21,335 nt of DNA from an uncultured Actinomycetes bacterium (GCA_903852955.1 CAINSH010000014.1:1-21335); one strand, 5' to 3'. Shown: positions 13,535 through 21,261, numbered from the stretch's first letter. Numbers and translations: made by a program. The notes: a model not told the origin generated them from the sequence alone.

Positions 13535-14665
13535 TTATCTAATTGATACGAGTTTGCGGCTGAATTCTTCCAGACTCTTAAGGTTATGTCCTGACACAAT
13601 TTCATCAATAAATGGCTCTGCAATGATCATTCCCATTGATGTGGGCACATATCTGTCTGTGTCACCTCTGTGAGGGTTCATCCAAACAACTCTATGGGCA
13701 ATGCGCGATAGCGCTTCCATAGATTTTGCCAAAGTTTCTGGATCGCCTCTATCGAGTCCATCTGAGCAGATAACAACTATTGAACCGCGACCTACGCGAC
13801 CACGACCCCATTTTTTTAAGAATGTGTTAACGGCATCGCCAATGCGAGTTCCACCTTCCCAATCCATTGCTTCAGCGCCAGCTAGCTCCATTGCTTGATC
13901 AGGATTTCGCCGCGAGAGCGAACGAGTTACACGTGTAAGTCGAGTTCCAAAGCAGAAGACTTCCACTTTTTGATTTGCACTTCGCGCAGAGTATGCAAGT
14001 TGTAATAAATTTCTGGAGTAGTCAGCCATAGATCCTGAAATATCAAGGATAAAAACTATTGGGCGCAACTTCTCTTTTTTCTTCGTATAGAAAATCTCTC
14101 GATTCTCACCCAGTGCACGCATGTTCTCGCGAACAATCTTTCGCATATTCAATTTCTTACCTTTGCGTGTTGCAACTAAACGTCTAGTTTTGCGAATGGG
14201 TGGATTAAGTCGGATGTTGGACATCATCTTGCGAAGTGCTGCCAGCTCTTTTGGGGTGCACTCGTTGAAGGCTTTATTTCGAAAAATTTCATGGCTTGCT
14301 GCCATAAATCCCATTTTGGTGTCATCGTTGGAATCGCCCTGTTCAGTTCTTTCATTTTCAGGGATTTCGATTGTGGATGTTGTGCTTACTTGCGCACGAA
14401 ACTTCTTCTTAGCTTCGCTAACTTCATCATCCCAATTGTCAAAGAAGAATCTCTGAAAGATTTCGTTGTAGACCGGGATATTTTCCTTGCGGCGCACTAA
14501 ACAAGTTCTACCGCCCCAGTAGACATCCATGACATTAGTTGCATCTAAGACTGATACTGCATTGCAAAAGGTAATAACGTCATCAGAACCGATGAGCATC
14601 CCATGCAATCGAAGTTCTTGAGCAAATTCAACAAAGAGTTCGTCAAAACCCTCAGAGAGAGGCAT
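13535..14665 (-). CDS. coxE: CoxE, VWA-domain CODH maturation protein
   Basis: A 376-residue protein with a C-terminal von Willebrand A domain. The metal-ion-dependent adhesion site is intact: F-I-L-D-I-S-G-S-M (D208, S210, S212), W-E-G-G-T-R-I-G (Thr site) and I-C-S-D-G-L-D-R-G-D-P. The N-terminal half is the CoxE-specific region (L-F-V-E-F-A-Q-E-L-R-L-H-G), and a Lys/Arg-rich linker lies between. With CoxD it forms a MoxR-VWA pair that remodels apo-CODH so that sulfur and copper can enter the Mo site. The ATG at 14665 overlaps coxD by 14 bases; one at 14698 would add 11 residues. Neither start has a clear ribosome site. Confidence 0.9.
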   Translation of the reverse strand: MPLSEGFDELFVEFAQELRLHGMLIGSDDVITFCNAVSVLDATNVMDVYWGGRTCLVRRKENIPVYNEIFQRFFFDNWDDEVSEAKKKFRAQVSTTSTIEIPENERTEQGDSNDDTKMGFMAASHEIFRNKAFNECTPKELAALRKMMSNIRLNPPIRKTRRLVATRKGKKLNMRKIVRENMRALGENREIFYTKKKEKLRPIVFILDISGSMADYSRNLLQLAYSARSANQKVEVFCFGTRLTRVTRSLSRRNPDQAMELAGAEAMDWEGGTRIGDAVNTFLKKWGRGRVGRGSIVVICSDGLDRGDPETLAKSMEALSRIAHRVVWMNPHRGDTDRYVPTSMGMIIAEPFIDEIVSGHNLKSLEEFSRKLVSIR

Positions 14666-15539
14666 CAGAGACAATTTCTGCAAGGTTGCCAGAAACATAT
14701 TCGAGATCGTCGCGACCCTTAATAACTGCGCCTAATGTTTCGGCTGCATTTACTTCGGTGAGATTATTTGCACCGATTGCTCCAAGAGATTGAACCCAAT
14801 CGATAGTTTCGGCAACTCCAGGAGATTTTTCAAGATCCATCGCACGGAGTTTATTTACGCTACCGACTACTTTCGAAGCTAATTGCTCTGAGACACCTGG
14901 GACTCGAGATTTAACAATTTCAATCTCTTGCTCTGTTTCAGGGAAGCCAATCCAGTTGTAGAGACAGCGGCGCTTAAGTGCATCATGTAATTCACGAGTA
15001 CGGTTTGAAGTTAAAATTACTATTGGACGAGAAGTTGCAGCGATTGTGCCGATTTCTGGAATTGTTATTTGGAAATCGGAGAGAAGTTCAAGAAGAAATG
15101 CTTCAAATTCGTCATCTGCGCGATCAACTTCATCAATGAGCAATACGCATTGGTCGCCCGCTTTTATAGCCTGAAGCAGCGGACGTTCGATAAGAAATTT
15201 AGACCCAAAGAGATCATCGACGGATTTATCAGAAACTTCGTTGCCAGACATTGCGCGGATTTGAAGCATCTGGCGCGCATAATCCCATTCATACAAGGCT
15301 TGATTGGTATCGATACCTTCGTAACATTGCAAACGAATTAAAGAGCGTCCCAGAAGTTGCGAAATACTTTTTGCCAGTTCGGTCTTTCCAACACCGACTT
15401 CACCCTCAAGGAGAATCGGGCGACCAAGTTTCATGGAAATCAGGAGAGATGTTGCGAGTCCGCGGTTAGCGACATAACCGATAGAGCGAAGCTCTGATAT
15501 TAATTCGTCAACGGTCAGTGAATCGAAAGATGAAATCAT
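14652..15539 (-). CDS. coxD: CoxD, MoxR-type AAA+ ATPase for CODH maturation
   Basis: A 295-residue AAA+ ATPase of the MoxR family. Walker A is G-E-V-G-V-G-K-T (46-53), Walker B L-L-I-D-E-V-D-R-A-D (133-142), sensor 1 L-T-S-N-R (N179), and arginine finger candidates are in A-L-K-R-R-C (190-191). CoxD acts as an ATP-driven unfoldase or remodeller for the functionalisation of the Mo-S-Cu centre, working with the CoxE VWA protein encoded next. It follows the 84-residue unknown gene by 23 bases and overlaps coxE. In many form I operons coxDE lie downstream of coxMSL on the same strand; here they are on the opposite strand and converge on the operon. Confidence 0.92.
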   Translation of the reverse strand: MISSFDSLTVDELISELRSIGYVANRGLATSLLISMKLGRPILLEGEVGVGKTELAKSISQLLGRSLIRLQCYEGIDTNQALYEWDYARQMLQIRAMSGNEVSDKSVDDLFGSKFLIERPLLQAIKAGDQCVLLIDEVDRADDEFEAFLLELLSDFQITIPEIGTIAATSRPIVILTSNRTRELHDALKRRCLYNWIGFPETEQEIEIVKSRVPGVSEQLASKVVGSVNKLRAMDLEKSPGVAETIDWVQSLGAIGANNLTEVNAAETLGAVIKGRDDLEYVSGNLAEIVSDASL

Positions 15540-15562
15540 AAATTAAAGCTCTAACCGTTGAG

Positions 15563-15817
15563 TTATTTGATCTTGTTTTCAGCGACTAATTCGCCGATAG
15601 ATGCGGCGCCGAGTTTGCCATCGCGAATAAGAGTCTCACGCCAAGCTACTGCAAGAGTCTTTCCTTCTTCTTGGATAAATCCTTCGAAGGTAACTTCTTT
15701 CATATTGCGACAAGCCTTATTTGGGTTGCATTCTTCATCAAGCTCTTCCATCGTTTCGCCCTGGGCTTGCCAGATTGAACTAAGTGCTTGACGTGCTAGA
15801 TCGCTCTCAACTGACAT
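15563..15817 (-). CDS. 84-residue acidic protein at the head of the coxDE operon, unknown
   Basis: A soluble 84-residue protein, probably helical at the N-terminus (L-A-R-Q-A-L-S-S-I-W-Q-A-Q-G-E-T-M-E-E-L-D-E-E), with two cysteines in E-E-C-N-P-N-K-A-C-R-N (C30, C36) and then G-F-I-Q-E-E-G-K-T-L-A-V-A-W-R-E-T. A very strong ribosome site (GGGGAGGG, about 15822-15829) stands before the ATG. The gene is divergent from moaC and only 23 bases before coxD, so it begins the accessory operon. The C-x5-C spacing might hold a metal or disulfide, but there is no direct evidence. No family recognised. Confidence 0.65.
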   Translation of the reverse strand: MSVESDLARQALSSIWQAQGETMEELDEECNPNKACRNMKEVTFEGFIQEEGKTLAVAWRETLIRDGKLGAASIGELVAENKIK

Positions 15818-15892
15818 GGCGGCCCTCCCCGTTAAATGTGAGCTGAAGCATATCAGTCACCAAAATTGGTGCTACTTGAACGGGCATCCGAT

Positions 15893-15898
15893 TAAGAT
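15893..15898 (+). promoter_or_regulatory. -10 box for a leaderless moaC transcript
   Basis: TAAGAT (4 of 6 matches) ends six bases before the moaC ATG at 15905, and no Shine-Dalgarno sequence is present. The 87-base gap with the divergent 84-residue gene must carry both promoters. Confidence 0.35.
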
Positions 15899-15904
15899 TG
15901 GCCC

Positions 15905-16378
15905 ATGACCGAGAAACTGACGCACATCAACGACCATGGTGAAGCTCACATGGTAGATGTCTCAGATCGCGCAGAAACTACTCGTACTGCAACGGCTTCG
16001 GGGAAGGTATTGCTCACCAAGGAAGTTCTTGCGCTAATTGCATCAGGGTCAACTCCTAAAGGCGACGTCCTTGCGACGGCGCGAATTGCAGGAATTATGG
16101 GCGCTAAAAAGACTTCAGAATTAATTCCGCTGTGCCATCCCATCGCGATTTCCAGCGTTAATGTTGAAATCAAGGTTGTTGAAGACGGAGTTTCTATAAT
16201 CTCGACAGTAAAGATTGCAGACCGAACTGGGGTTGAGATGGAAGCCCTCACCGCAGTATCGATCGCCGCATTGACAATTATTGATATGGTCAAAGCACTT
16301 GATCCGGGTGCAACAATAATTAACGTTCGAGTTGAAGAAAAAGATGGCGGTAGAAACGGTCATTGGAAACGTACATGA
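15905..16378 (+). CDS. moaC: MoaC, cyclic pyranopterin monophosphate synthase
   Basis: A 157-residue protein of normal length. MoaC converts the 3',8-cyclo-GTP product of MoaA to cyclic pyranopterin monophosphate. Family marks are the start H-M-V-D-V-S-D-R-A-E-T-T-R-T-A, L-I-P-L-C-H-P-I (H78), and G-V-E-M-E-A-L-T-A-V-S-I-A-A-L-T-I-I-D-M-V-K-A with the catalytic D127 and K130 (E. coli D128 and K131). First gene of moaC-moaB-moaE-moaA; its TGA shares bases with the moaB ATG (ATGA, 16375-16378). Confidence 0.97.
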   Translation: MTEKLTHINDHGEAHMVDVSDRAETTRTATASGKVLLTKEVLALIASGSTPKGDVLATARIAGIMGAKKTSELIPLCHPIAISSVNVEIKVVEDGVSIISTVKIADRTGVEMEALTAVSIAALTIIDMVKALDPGATIINVRVEEKDGGRNGHWKRT

Positions 16379-16860
16379 AACGCGCGGTAATCATCACCGC
16401 CAGTAATCGTGCATTTAACGGTGTCTATGAAGATCGTTCAGGCCAAATTCTTTTGCAAGGGTTGGTAGAGCTTGGATATGACATTAATGAAGTTAAAATT
16501 CTTCCAGATGATCAAGCAAAGATTTCAGAGGCGATTGAATTGTCAATCAAAGATGAAATCGATCTCATTGTCACCACTGGTGGCACAGGCGTTTCACCAT
16601 TTGATGTCACACCAGAGGCCACCGCTCCGCTGGTAGAAAAAACTATGCCTGGCATTCTTGAAGCTCTACGTGCATATTCTCGCGACAAGGTTGCGACCAC
16701 CGATCTTTCTCGCGGAGTAGCTGGAGTGACTAAGAAATCTCTGATCATTAATCTTCCTGGTTCACCAGGCGGAGCTAAAGATGGTCTTGTCATTATTGAA
16801 AGACTTGCATCCCACATCCACGATCAATTGGCCGGACATGATCACAGCCCTAGTAACTGA
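16375..16860 (+). CDS. moaB: MoaB/MogA-family molybdopterin adenylyltransferase
   Basis: A 161-residue protein that activates molybdopterin by adenylation before MoeA adds molybdate. The signature [18 protein letters not shown] is complete, as are I-I-T-A-S-N-R (N-terminal strand; usually TVSDR) and [10 protein letters not shown] near the C-terminus. Actinobacterial copies are generally called MoaB or Mog; only one is in this window, so it is likely to serve as MogA. I chose the ATG at 16375 that overlaps the moaC stop; an upstream in-frame ATG at 16363 would extend into moaC by four residues. Confidence 0.93.
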   Translation: MKRAVIITASNRAFNGVYEDRSGQILLQGLVELGYDINEVKILPDDQAKISEAIELSIKDEIDLIVTTGGTGVSPFDVTPEATAPLVEKTMPGILEALRAYSRDKVATTDLSRGVAGVTKKSLIINLPGSPGGAKDGLVIIERLASHIHDQLAGHDHSPSN

Positions 16861-17251
16861 TCAGCCGATTTCAATACAGCGCCTTTCGGAATCTGTTAAG
16901 ACCGAGCAGGCTGGTGCTGTCGCAAGTTTTTGTGGTGATGTCCGAAATAATGACGCCGACAAGGTTGTTGCCTCACTTACCTATGAAATCCATCCTTCGG
17001 CTCAAAAAACCATAGAGGAAATCACACAGCGCATAGCGGCCAAGCATGATGTTTTGGGAGTGGCCGTGGCGCATCGATATGGCCCAATACCGATTGGCGA
17101 GACCGCTTTCGCGGTTGTAGTGTCGGCAGTTCATCGCGGCCCAGCTTTTGCTGCATGCGAACAAATAGTCACGGTAGTCAAAGCCGAGCTTCCGATTTGG
17201 AAGTTTCAAACCTTTGCAGATGGAACCTCAGAATGGGTGAATAGCGCATGA
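16838..17251 (+). CDS. moaE: MoaE, molybdopterin synthase catalytic subunit
   Basis: A 137-residue protein. MoaE, with thiocarboxylated MoaD, adds two sulfurs to cyclic pyranopterin monophosphate. It shows G-A-V-A-S-F-C-G-D-V-R-N (usually GAVVTFVGxVRN), A-H-R-Y-G-P-I-P-I-G-E, V-H-R-G-P-A-F-A-A-C and the active-site lysines K115 and K122 in V-K-A-E-L-P-I-W-K (E. coli K119 and K126), ending D-G-T-S-E-W-V. The ATG at 16838 lies inside moaB, overlapping by 23 bases; the frame is open further upstream but the extra residues have no family counterpart. No moaD lies in the window, so its partner must be encoded elsewhere. Confidence 0.94.
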   Translation: MITALVTDQPISIQRLSESVKTEQAGAVASFCGDVRNNDADKVVASLTYEIHPSAQKTIEEITQRIAAKHDVLGVAVAHRYGPIPIGETAFAVVVSAVHRGPAFAACEQIVTVVKAELPIWKFQTFADGTSEWVNSA

Positions 17252-18246
17252 CACAGTTGATAGACACTTTTGGTCGTGGCCATCGTGATCTTCGCGTTTC
17301 ACTTACTGATCGCTGCAACCTACGTTGCACATATTGCATGCCGCATGACTTTGCCGCATGGTTGCCTTCTGCAGATCTTCTGACAACTGATGAGCTAATC
17401 GAAATAATTGAGGTTGCAGTTTCACAAGGCATAGATGAAATTCGCCTCACAGGTGGCGAGCCAATGCTTCGCCCAGATATTGTTGAAATTGTTTCTCGAA
17501 TTTCTTCAATTAAAAACGCTCCAAAATTATCAATGACCACTAATGGTCTAGCACTGGCCAAACTTGCTAAGCCACTTGTTGATGCGGGTCTTCGCCGTAT
17601 CAATATCAGCCTTGATACATTAGATAAAGATGTATTTAAGAAGATGACTCACCGTGATCGAATTGAAGATGTATTTGCCGGTATTGCAGCCGCCAAAGAA
17701 GCCGGTCTATTACCTGTAAAAATTAACACCGTTTTACTTCGCGGCGTAAATGATTCTGAAGCGGTTTCACTTTTGAAGTGGGCATTAGCCGAGGACCTTA
17801 ACCTGCGTTTCATTGAACAAATGCCCTTAGATGCTGGCGGAATTTGGAAGCGCGATCAACTTATTACTGCAGATGAAATTTTTGCCCAACTTTCAGAGCA
17901 CTATGAATTAACTCCCGTTGAATATCGTGGCTCAGCGCCGGCTGAGGAATTTCTTATTAATGGCGGACCTGCAACTGTCGGAATAATTGGAAGTGTAAGC
18001 CGTCCATTCTGTGGTGCTTGCGATCGCATTCGTATTACATCTGATGGTCAACTTCGATCATGTTTATTCTCGATGACCGAAACTGATTTGCGTTCAATCT
18101 TGCGTTCTGATTTAAGCCCAGAAGCCAAGAATGAAGCACTAGTTTCTATGTTCCATTCAACAGTTAAGGCCAAGCTTCCAGGCCATGGAATTAATGATCC
18201 GAGCTTTATCCAACCTTCACGTCCAATGTCTGCCATCGGCGGATAG
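17248..18246 (+). CDS. moaA: MoaA, radical SAM GTP 3',8-cyclase
   Basis: A 332-residue enzyme of normal length. It uses S-adenosylmethionine to start Moco synthesis from GTP. The radical SAM cluster is C23-x3-C27-x2-C30 (D-R-C-N-L-R-C-T-Y-C-M), the glycine motif L-T-G-G-E-P is at 67-72, and the second [4Fe-4S] cluster uses C255, C258 and C272 (P-F-C-G-A-C-D-R and R-S-C). The C-terminal Gly-Gly (S-A-I-G-G) needed for activity is intact. The ATG overlaps the moaE stop (ATGA at 17248-17251). Confidence 0.97.
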   Translation: MTQLIDTFGRGHRDLRVSLTDRCNLRCTYCMPHDFAAWLPSADLLTTDELIEIIEVAVSQGIDEIRLTGGEPMLRPDIVEIVSRISSIKNAPKLSMTTNGLALAKLAKPLVDAGLRRINISLDTLDKDVFKKMTHRDRIEDVFAGIAAAKEAGLLPVKINTVLLRGVNDSEAVSLLKWALAEDLNLRFIEQMPLDAGGIWKRDQLITADEIFAQLSEHYELTPVEYRGSAPAEEFLINGGPATVGIIGSVSRPFCGACDRIRITSDGQLRSCLFSMTETDLRSILRSDLSPEAKNEALVSMFHSTVKAKLPGHGINDPSFIQPSRPMSAIGG

Positions 18247-18256
18247 GCTCTTTCTC

Positions 18257-19291
18257 ATGACTACAGTCCTACTTACAGGTGCTAGCGGATATATTGGCAA
18301 ACACATTGCCCTCGAACTTCTCAATCAGGGATACACCGTTCGAGCATCGGTTCGAAGCCTTTCTAAATCTGCCGAAGTAATTAATGCAGTCACTCCACAT
18401 CTGTTGGATGCCTCCAAACTAGATACGCGGTTAACTTTCATTGAATTAGATCTTGAAATAGACGCCGGGTGGGATTCAGCGCTCAATGGAATTGACGTTC
18501 TGATGCACACCGCTTCACCATTTCCAATTGCATCACCTAAAGATGAAAATGATCTAATTCGTCCAGCGGTAGAAGGAACCTTAAGAGCCCTCAATGCAGC
18601 ACATGCAGCTGGAGTTAAGCGAGTAATCCTTACTTCTTCAAATGCTGCCGTTTATGGCTGCGAACTTCCAGCAGGCAAGAAAGAGTATGACGAGACATTG
18701 TGGACTGACGTCAATCATCCGATAGGTCGCGGCGCGTACACAAAATCAAAGACTCTTGCAGAAAGAGCAGCATGGGAATTTATTAAAAACCAAGCACCTG
18801 AAATCGAGCTAACAACAATAAATCCAGTTTTAGTTACTGGCGCCCCACTAGATAATAACTTTGGGTCTTCAATTTCAGTTGTGGAACGTATCTTGAAGGG
18901 CAAAGATCCAATGCTTCCTGACCTAATGTTCTCAATTGTTGATGTTCGAGACGTTGCAAAAATGCACGTTGCATCAATTAAGAACGATGCTACAAAGGGT
19001 GAAAGAATTCTTGCCGCATCTGAAACGATTTCTTTCGTAGGTATTGCTAAAATCTTAAAATCCATCTACCCATCGAGCAAGGTTAAAACCATGCAAGCGC
19101 CAACCGCGCTTGTACGACTACTTTCTCTCTTTGACGGTGAAATTAAGTCTGTTCTACCAATGCTAGGAAAGCCAATGATCACAAGCGGGGAAAAAGCTAA
19201 GCAGCTCTTTGGGATGAGTTTTATTCCAGTAGAAGTTTCACTTCGAGAGTCAGCTGATTACTTAGTGAAAAATGGTTTCATTAAAGCTTAA
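18257..19291 (+). CDS. NAD(P)-dependent extended SDR reductase/epimerase
   Basis: A 344-residue protein of the extended short-chain dehydrogenase type, closest in pattern to dihydroflavonol-4-reductase and cinnamoyl-CoA reductase-like enzymes. The N-terminal nucleotide loop is T-G-A-S-G-Y-I-G (7-14), followed by R-A-S-V-R-S-L-S-K-S, which suggests NADP. L-T-S-S-N-A-A-V-Y (Ser 127-128) and Y161-T-K-S-K165 make up the catalytic triad. The substrate is unknown. I chose the ATG at 18257, directly before the first beta strand; the frame is open 24 codons further back but this overlaps moaA. There is no obvious link to Moco; it simply follows moaA by 10 bases. Confidence 0.85.
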   Translation: MTTVLLTGASGYIGKHIALELLNQGYTVRASVRSLSKSAEVINAVTPHLLDASKLDTRLTFIELDLEIDAGWDSALNGIDVLMHTASPFPIASPKDENDLIRPAVEGTLRALNAAHAAGVKRVILTSSNAAVYGCELPAGKKEYDETLWTDVNHPIGRGAYTKSKTLAERAAWEFIKNQAPEIELTTINPVLVTGAPLDNNFGSSISVVERILKGKDPMLPDLMFSIVDVRDVAKMHVASIKNDATKGERILAASETISFVGIAKILKSIYPSSKVKTMQAPTALVRLLSLFDGEIKSVLPMLGKPMITSGEKAKQLFGMSFIPVEVSLRESADYLVKNGFIKA

Positions 19292-19292
19292 T

Positions 19293-19643
19293 TCAGCGCT
19301 GTATTTGCAAGTAGGTAGTAATCACAGCAATGATGAATATGCCAAGTGCTGCACCAAAATCAGCTGGACCATGCTTCTTTTTAAAATGTGTCAATAAAGC
19401 GCCTGCGAAATAGAGCGCTAAACAGATTGCAGATAAAACACCAAGTGCCGGGATCCAGATTCCAACAATGATTCCCAAGCCGCCAGCGATTTCAAGGTAG
19501 GCAAGTACCGGGATCTGATGTGGTTTAACGCCAACTGAAGCCATAGCCGTCATAACGTCAGGTACTTTCTTCAACTTTGATACTGCAGAACCAATCGCGG
19601 CAAATGCTAGAAGTGCGCCAAAAATATCTAGAGCTATTTTCAT
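19293..19643 (-). CDS. DoxX-like membrane protein
   Basis: A 116-residue protein with four hydrophobic helices (about residues 3-20, 46-64, 66-85 and 95-112). S-A-V-S-K-L near the N-terminus, Y-L-E-I-A-G-G-L-G-I-I-V-G in helix 2 and the overall length match the DoxX-like (DoxX_2) family, small quinone- or redox-related membrane proteins of generally unknown role. The ATG directly follows the stop of the marR-family gene on the same strand, so the two form an operon, probably controlled by that regulator. It ends one base from the convergent reductase gene. Confidence 0.8.
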   Translation of the reverse strand: MKIALDIFGALLAFAAIGSAVSKLKKVPDVMTAMASVGVKPHQIPVLAYLEIAGGLGIIVGIWIPALGVLSAICLALYFAGALLTHFKKKHGPADFGAALGIFIIAVITTYLQIQR

Positions 19644-20126
19644 TTAGTGAACTACTTTCTTATTGAGTGGATGGCTTTCTCTCATGTGGGCAGAGATTGC
19701 CTCTGAGATTTCGATCAGTGCTTCTTTTTGCTTACTAGTTAGAACTTGGCTAAAACAGTGGTTAATTTCCAAAGACTGCAGCGGAACGGCTTTTTCCGCG
19801 ATTTTTCGCCCCTTTGAAGTAATGCTGACATCAAAGCAACGAGCATCAGAATCACTCTGTGTTTTCTTAACTAAACCGGCCTCTTGCATTCGAGTAATCT
19901 GATGAGACATCCTGCTTATTTCCCAGCCCAGCCCAAGGGCGAGTCGATTTAAATTAACTGAATCTGCAGGTAGTTCAGAAAGAGCGGTAAGGACTACATA
20001 TTCTGCGCCAGTAATCCCTGAATGCGCAGTTACTTGACGTCCAAGGTGAGGCAAAAGCCGTGAACCAATTTTATGAAATGCCCGCCACGCTTTTGAATCT
20101 AATTCCTTCATACCTTGCTGGGCCAT
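19644..20126 (-). CDS. MarR-family transcriptional regulator
   Basis: A 160-residue winged-helix regulator. The order of helices, the recognition region L-N-R-L-A-L-G-L-G-W-E-I-S-R-M-S-H-Q-I-T-R-M-Q-E-A-G-L-V and the wing S-D-S-D-A-R-C-F-D-V-S-I-T-S-K-G-R match MarR proteins, which bind as dimers to short palindromes and respond to small ligands or oxidants. The single cysteine C97 in the wing region (D-A-R-C-F-D) sits where other members have Arg-rich D-R-R; it could be redox sensitive, but this is a guess. A candidate operator lies directly upstream at 20144-20165. It is followed by the doxX-like gene. Confidence 0.9.
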   Translation of the reverse strand: MAQQGMKELDSKAWRAFHKIGSRLLPHLGRQVTAHSGITGAEYVVLTALSELPADSVNLNRLALGLGWEISRMSHQITRMQEAGLVKKTQSDSDARCFDVSITSKGRKIAEKAVPLQSLEINHCFSQVLTSKQKEALIEISEAISAHMRESHPLNKKVVH

Positions 20127-20134
20127 ATCCGGAC

Positions 20135-20140
20135 AGTATC
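20135..20140 (-). promoter_or_regulatory. -10 box of the marR-family gene
   Basis: On the minus strand TGT-GATACT (extended -10 TGn plus a 4-of-6 hexamer) ends 8 bases before the ATG at 20126. The operator-like palindrome begins 4 bases further upstream. Confidence 0.35.
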
Positions 20141-20143
20141 ACA

Positions 20144-20165
20144 ATTAGTTGACATATCAAGTAAT
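20144..20165. promoter_or_regulatory. 22-bp imperfect palindrome, candidate MarR operator
   Basis: ATTAGTTGACATATCAAGTAAT has 9 of its 11 base pairs symmetric... more exactly, half-site positions 5 and 10 break the symmetry. The core TTGAcatATCAA is the kind of site MarR-family dimers bind. It lies between the divergent marR-family gene and the TMEM165-like gene, next to the marR -10 box. Confidence 0.45.
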
Positions 20166-20201
20166 ATGCCTCCAGCTGGAGCCAGCCTCTAATTCTTTTG
20201 G

Positions 20202-20207
20202 CATACT
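20202..20207 (+). promoter_or_regulatory. Extended -10 box for the TMEM165-like gene
   Basis: TGG-CATACT provides a TGn extension and a 4-of-6 hexamer, ending 6 bases before the ATG at 20214. There is no Shine-Dalgarno sequence, so the transcript is probably leaderless. Confidence 0.4.
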
Positions 20208-20213
20208 GGCCCA

Positions 20214-20789
20214 ATGATCAGCACAATATTTCTATCAACTGGAGTCGTTGCCCTTGCCGAAATGGGCGATAAAACTCAGTTACTCGCTTTTTTATTGGCG
20301 GCACGGTTTAAGAAACCCGTCCCAATTATCCTAGGAATATTTGCTGCCACAGTTGTTAACCATGGATTTGCCGGGGCATTGGGTGCATGGATTACAACAG
20401 TGATCACCCCAACAGCGCTTAGCTGGATTCTAGGTATTTCATTTATCGCTATGGCTATCTGGACCTTGATTCCTGATGAGATTGAAGAAGAGGAAAGTTC
20501 AATTGCAGGCCGATTTGGAGTATTTGGCGCAACAACAATAACTTTCTTCTTAGCCGAGATGGGGGATAAGACCCAAATTGCAACCGTTGCATTGGCAGCA
20601 CACTACTCAAATATTTTATTTGTAGTCATGGGCACAACACTTGGAATGTTAATTGCCGATGTTCCTGCGGTGTTTATTGGAAATAAATTCGCAGAAAAAG
20701 TTTCCATGAAACTAGTTCATGGCATAGCTGCGGCAGTATTTGCCTTGCTGGGGGTTATTACACTTCTAAATGTGACGGTATTTGCTTAG
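20214..20789 (+). CDS. TMEM165/GDT1 (UPF0016) family cation transporter
   Basis: A 191-residue membrane protein with six hydrophobic helices in two inverted repeats. Each repeat opens with the family signature E-x-G-D-K-T-Q: E16-M-G-D-K-T-Q22 and E115-M-G-D-K-T-Q121. Between them is an acidic loop (D-E-I-E-E-E-E-S-S) at 88-96. Bacterial members export manganese (MneA/Mnx type) or exchange calcium or manganese for protons at the membrane. The start has an extended -10 box 6 bases before it. The gene diverges from marR and could share its operator. It ends 4 bases inside the convergent DUF1761-like gene. Confidence 0.92.
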   Translation: MISTIFLSTGVVALAEMGDKTQLLAFLLAARFKKPVPIILGIFAATVVNHGFAGALGAWITTVITPTALSWILGISFIAMAIWTLIPDEIEEEESSIAGRFGVFGATTITFFLAEMGDKTQIATVALAAHYSNILFVVMGTTLGMLIADVPAVFIGNKFAEKVSMKLVHGIAAAVFALLGVITLLNVTVFA

Positions 20790-21214
20790 TTAAACCAAGC
20801 AATAATCGCACCTGCGATTGTCAGATTGATTGCATCATTTGAAGTTTCAATGATCCACACTTTGAAGTTCTCGCCTCCAAATAGGCGGTGGCTCAAAGAT
20901 GCGAACATTGCAATACCTACGCCAAGGGCAAAACCAACGCCTGCGCCGTCGAGAATTCCAAAATCTGGTTGGAGTTTCTGAAGTGAAGTGAGAATTACTC
21001 CAAGAGTCAGTGTTTGAACAAGGACACCTACGATGGTGCCACCAAATAAAACGGCGGGCTTATTTTGCTGCGAATTAAGTTGGCCTGAAGCTATTCCACG
21101 GGCTTTCATCCAAACTGGGTAAAAAGTCTTTGGCCCAAACCAGATTCCACCGCTTGCAAAAGAAACAATGAAGGCTACGAGTACACCGATGAAGTTCAAT
21201 CCTGAAAATGTCAT
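20786..21214 (-). CDS. DUF1761-like membrane protein
   Basis: A 142-residue protein with four hydrophobic helices (about residues 6-24, 54-78, 88-106 and 122-140). The N-terminal region G-G-I-W-F-G-P-K-T-F-Y-P-V-W-M-K matches the conserved loop of the DUF1761 family (W/Y-F-x-x-x-F-G-x-x-W), a group of small bacterial membrane proteins of unknown function. The start at 21214 has no strong ribosome site (ATG after T-T-T-T-C-C-A-A on this strand). It converges on the transporter gene, overlapping it at the stops. Confidence 0.75.
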   Translation of the reverse strand: MTFSGLNFIGVLVAFIVSFASGGIWFGPKTFYPVWMKARGIASGQLNSQQNKPAVLFGGTIVGVLVQTLTLGVILTSLQKLQPDFGILDGAGVGFALGVGIAMFASLSHRLFGGENFKVWIIETSNDAINLTIAGAIIAWFN

Positions 21215-21249
21215 TGGAAAATTTTACAGGCGACAAGAAAGAATTTTGG

Positions 21250-21255
21250 TATTGT
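21250..21255 (+). promoter_or_regulatory. Extended -10 box before the last gene
   Basis: TGG-TATTGT has a TGn extension and a 4-of-6 hexamer and ends 6 bases before the ATG at 21262. The spacing equals that of the other leaderless starts in the window. Confidence 0.35.
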
Positions 21256-21261
21256 TTTAGC

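Noticed and set aside
16973..17209. Minus-strand open frames inside moaE and other long plus-strand genes.
   Set aside because: They lie within genes with clear family motifs, have no start context and no recognisable product.
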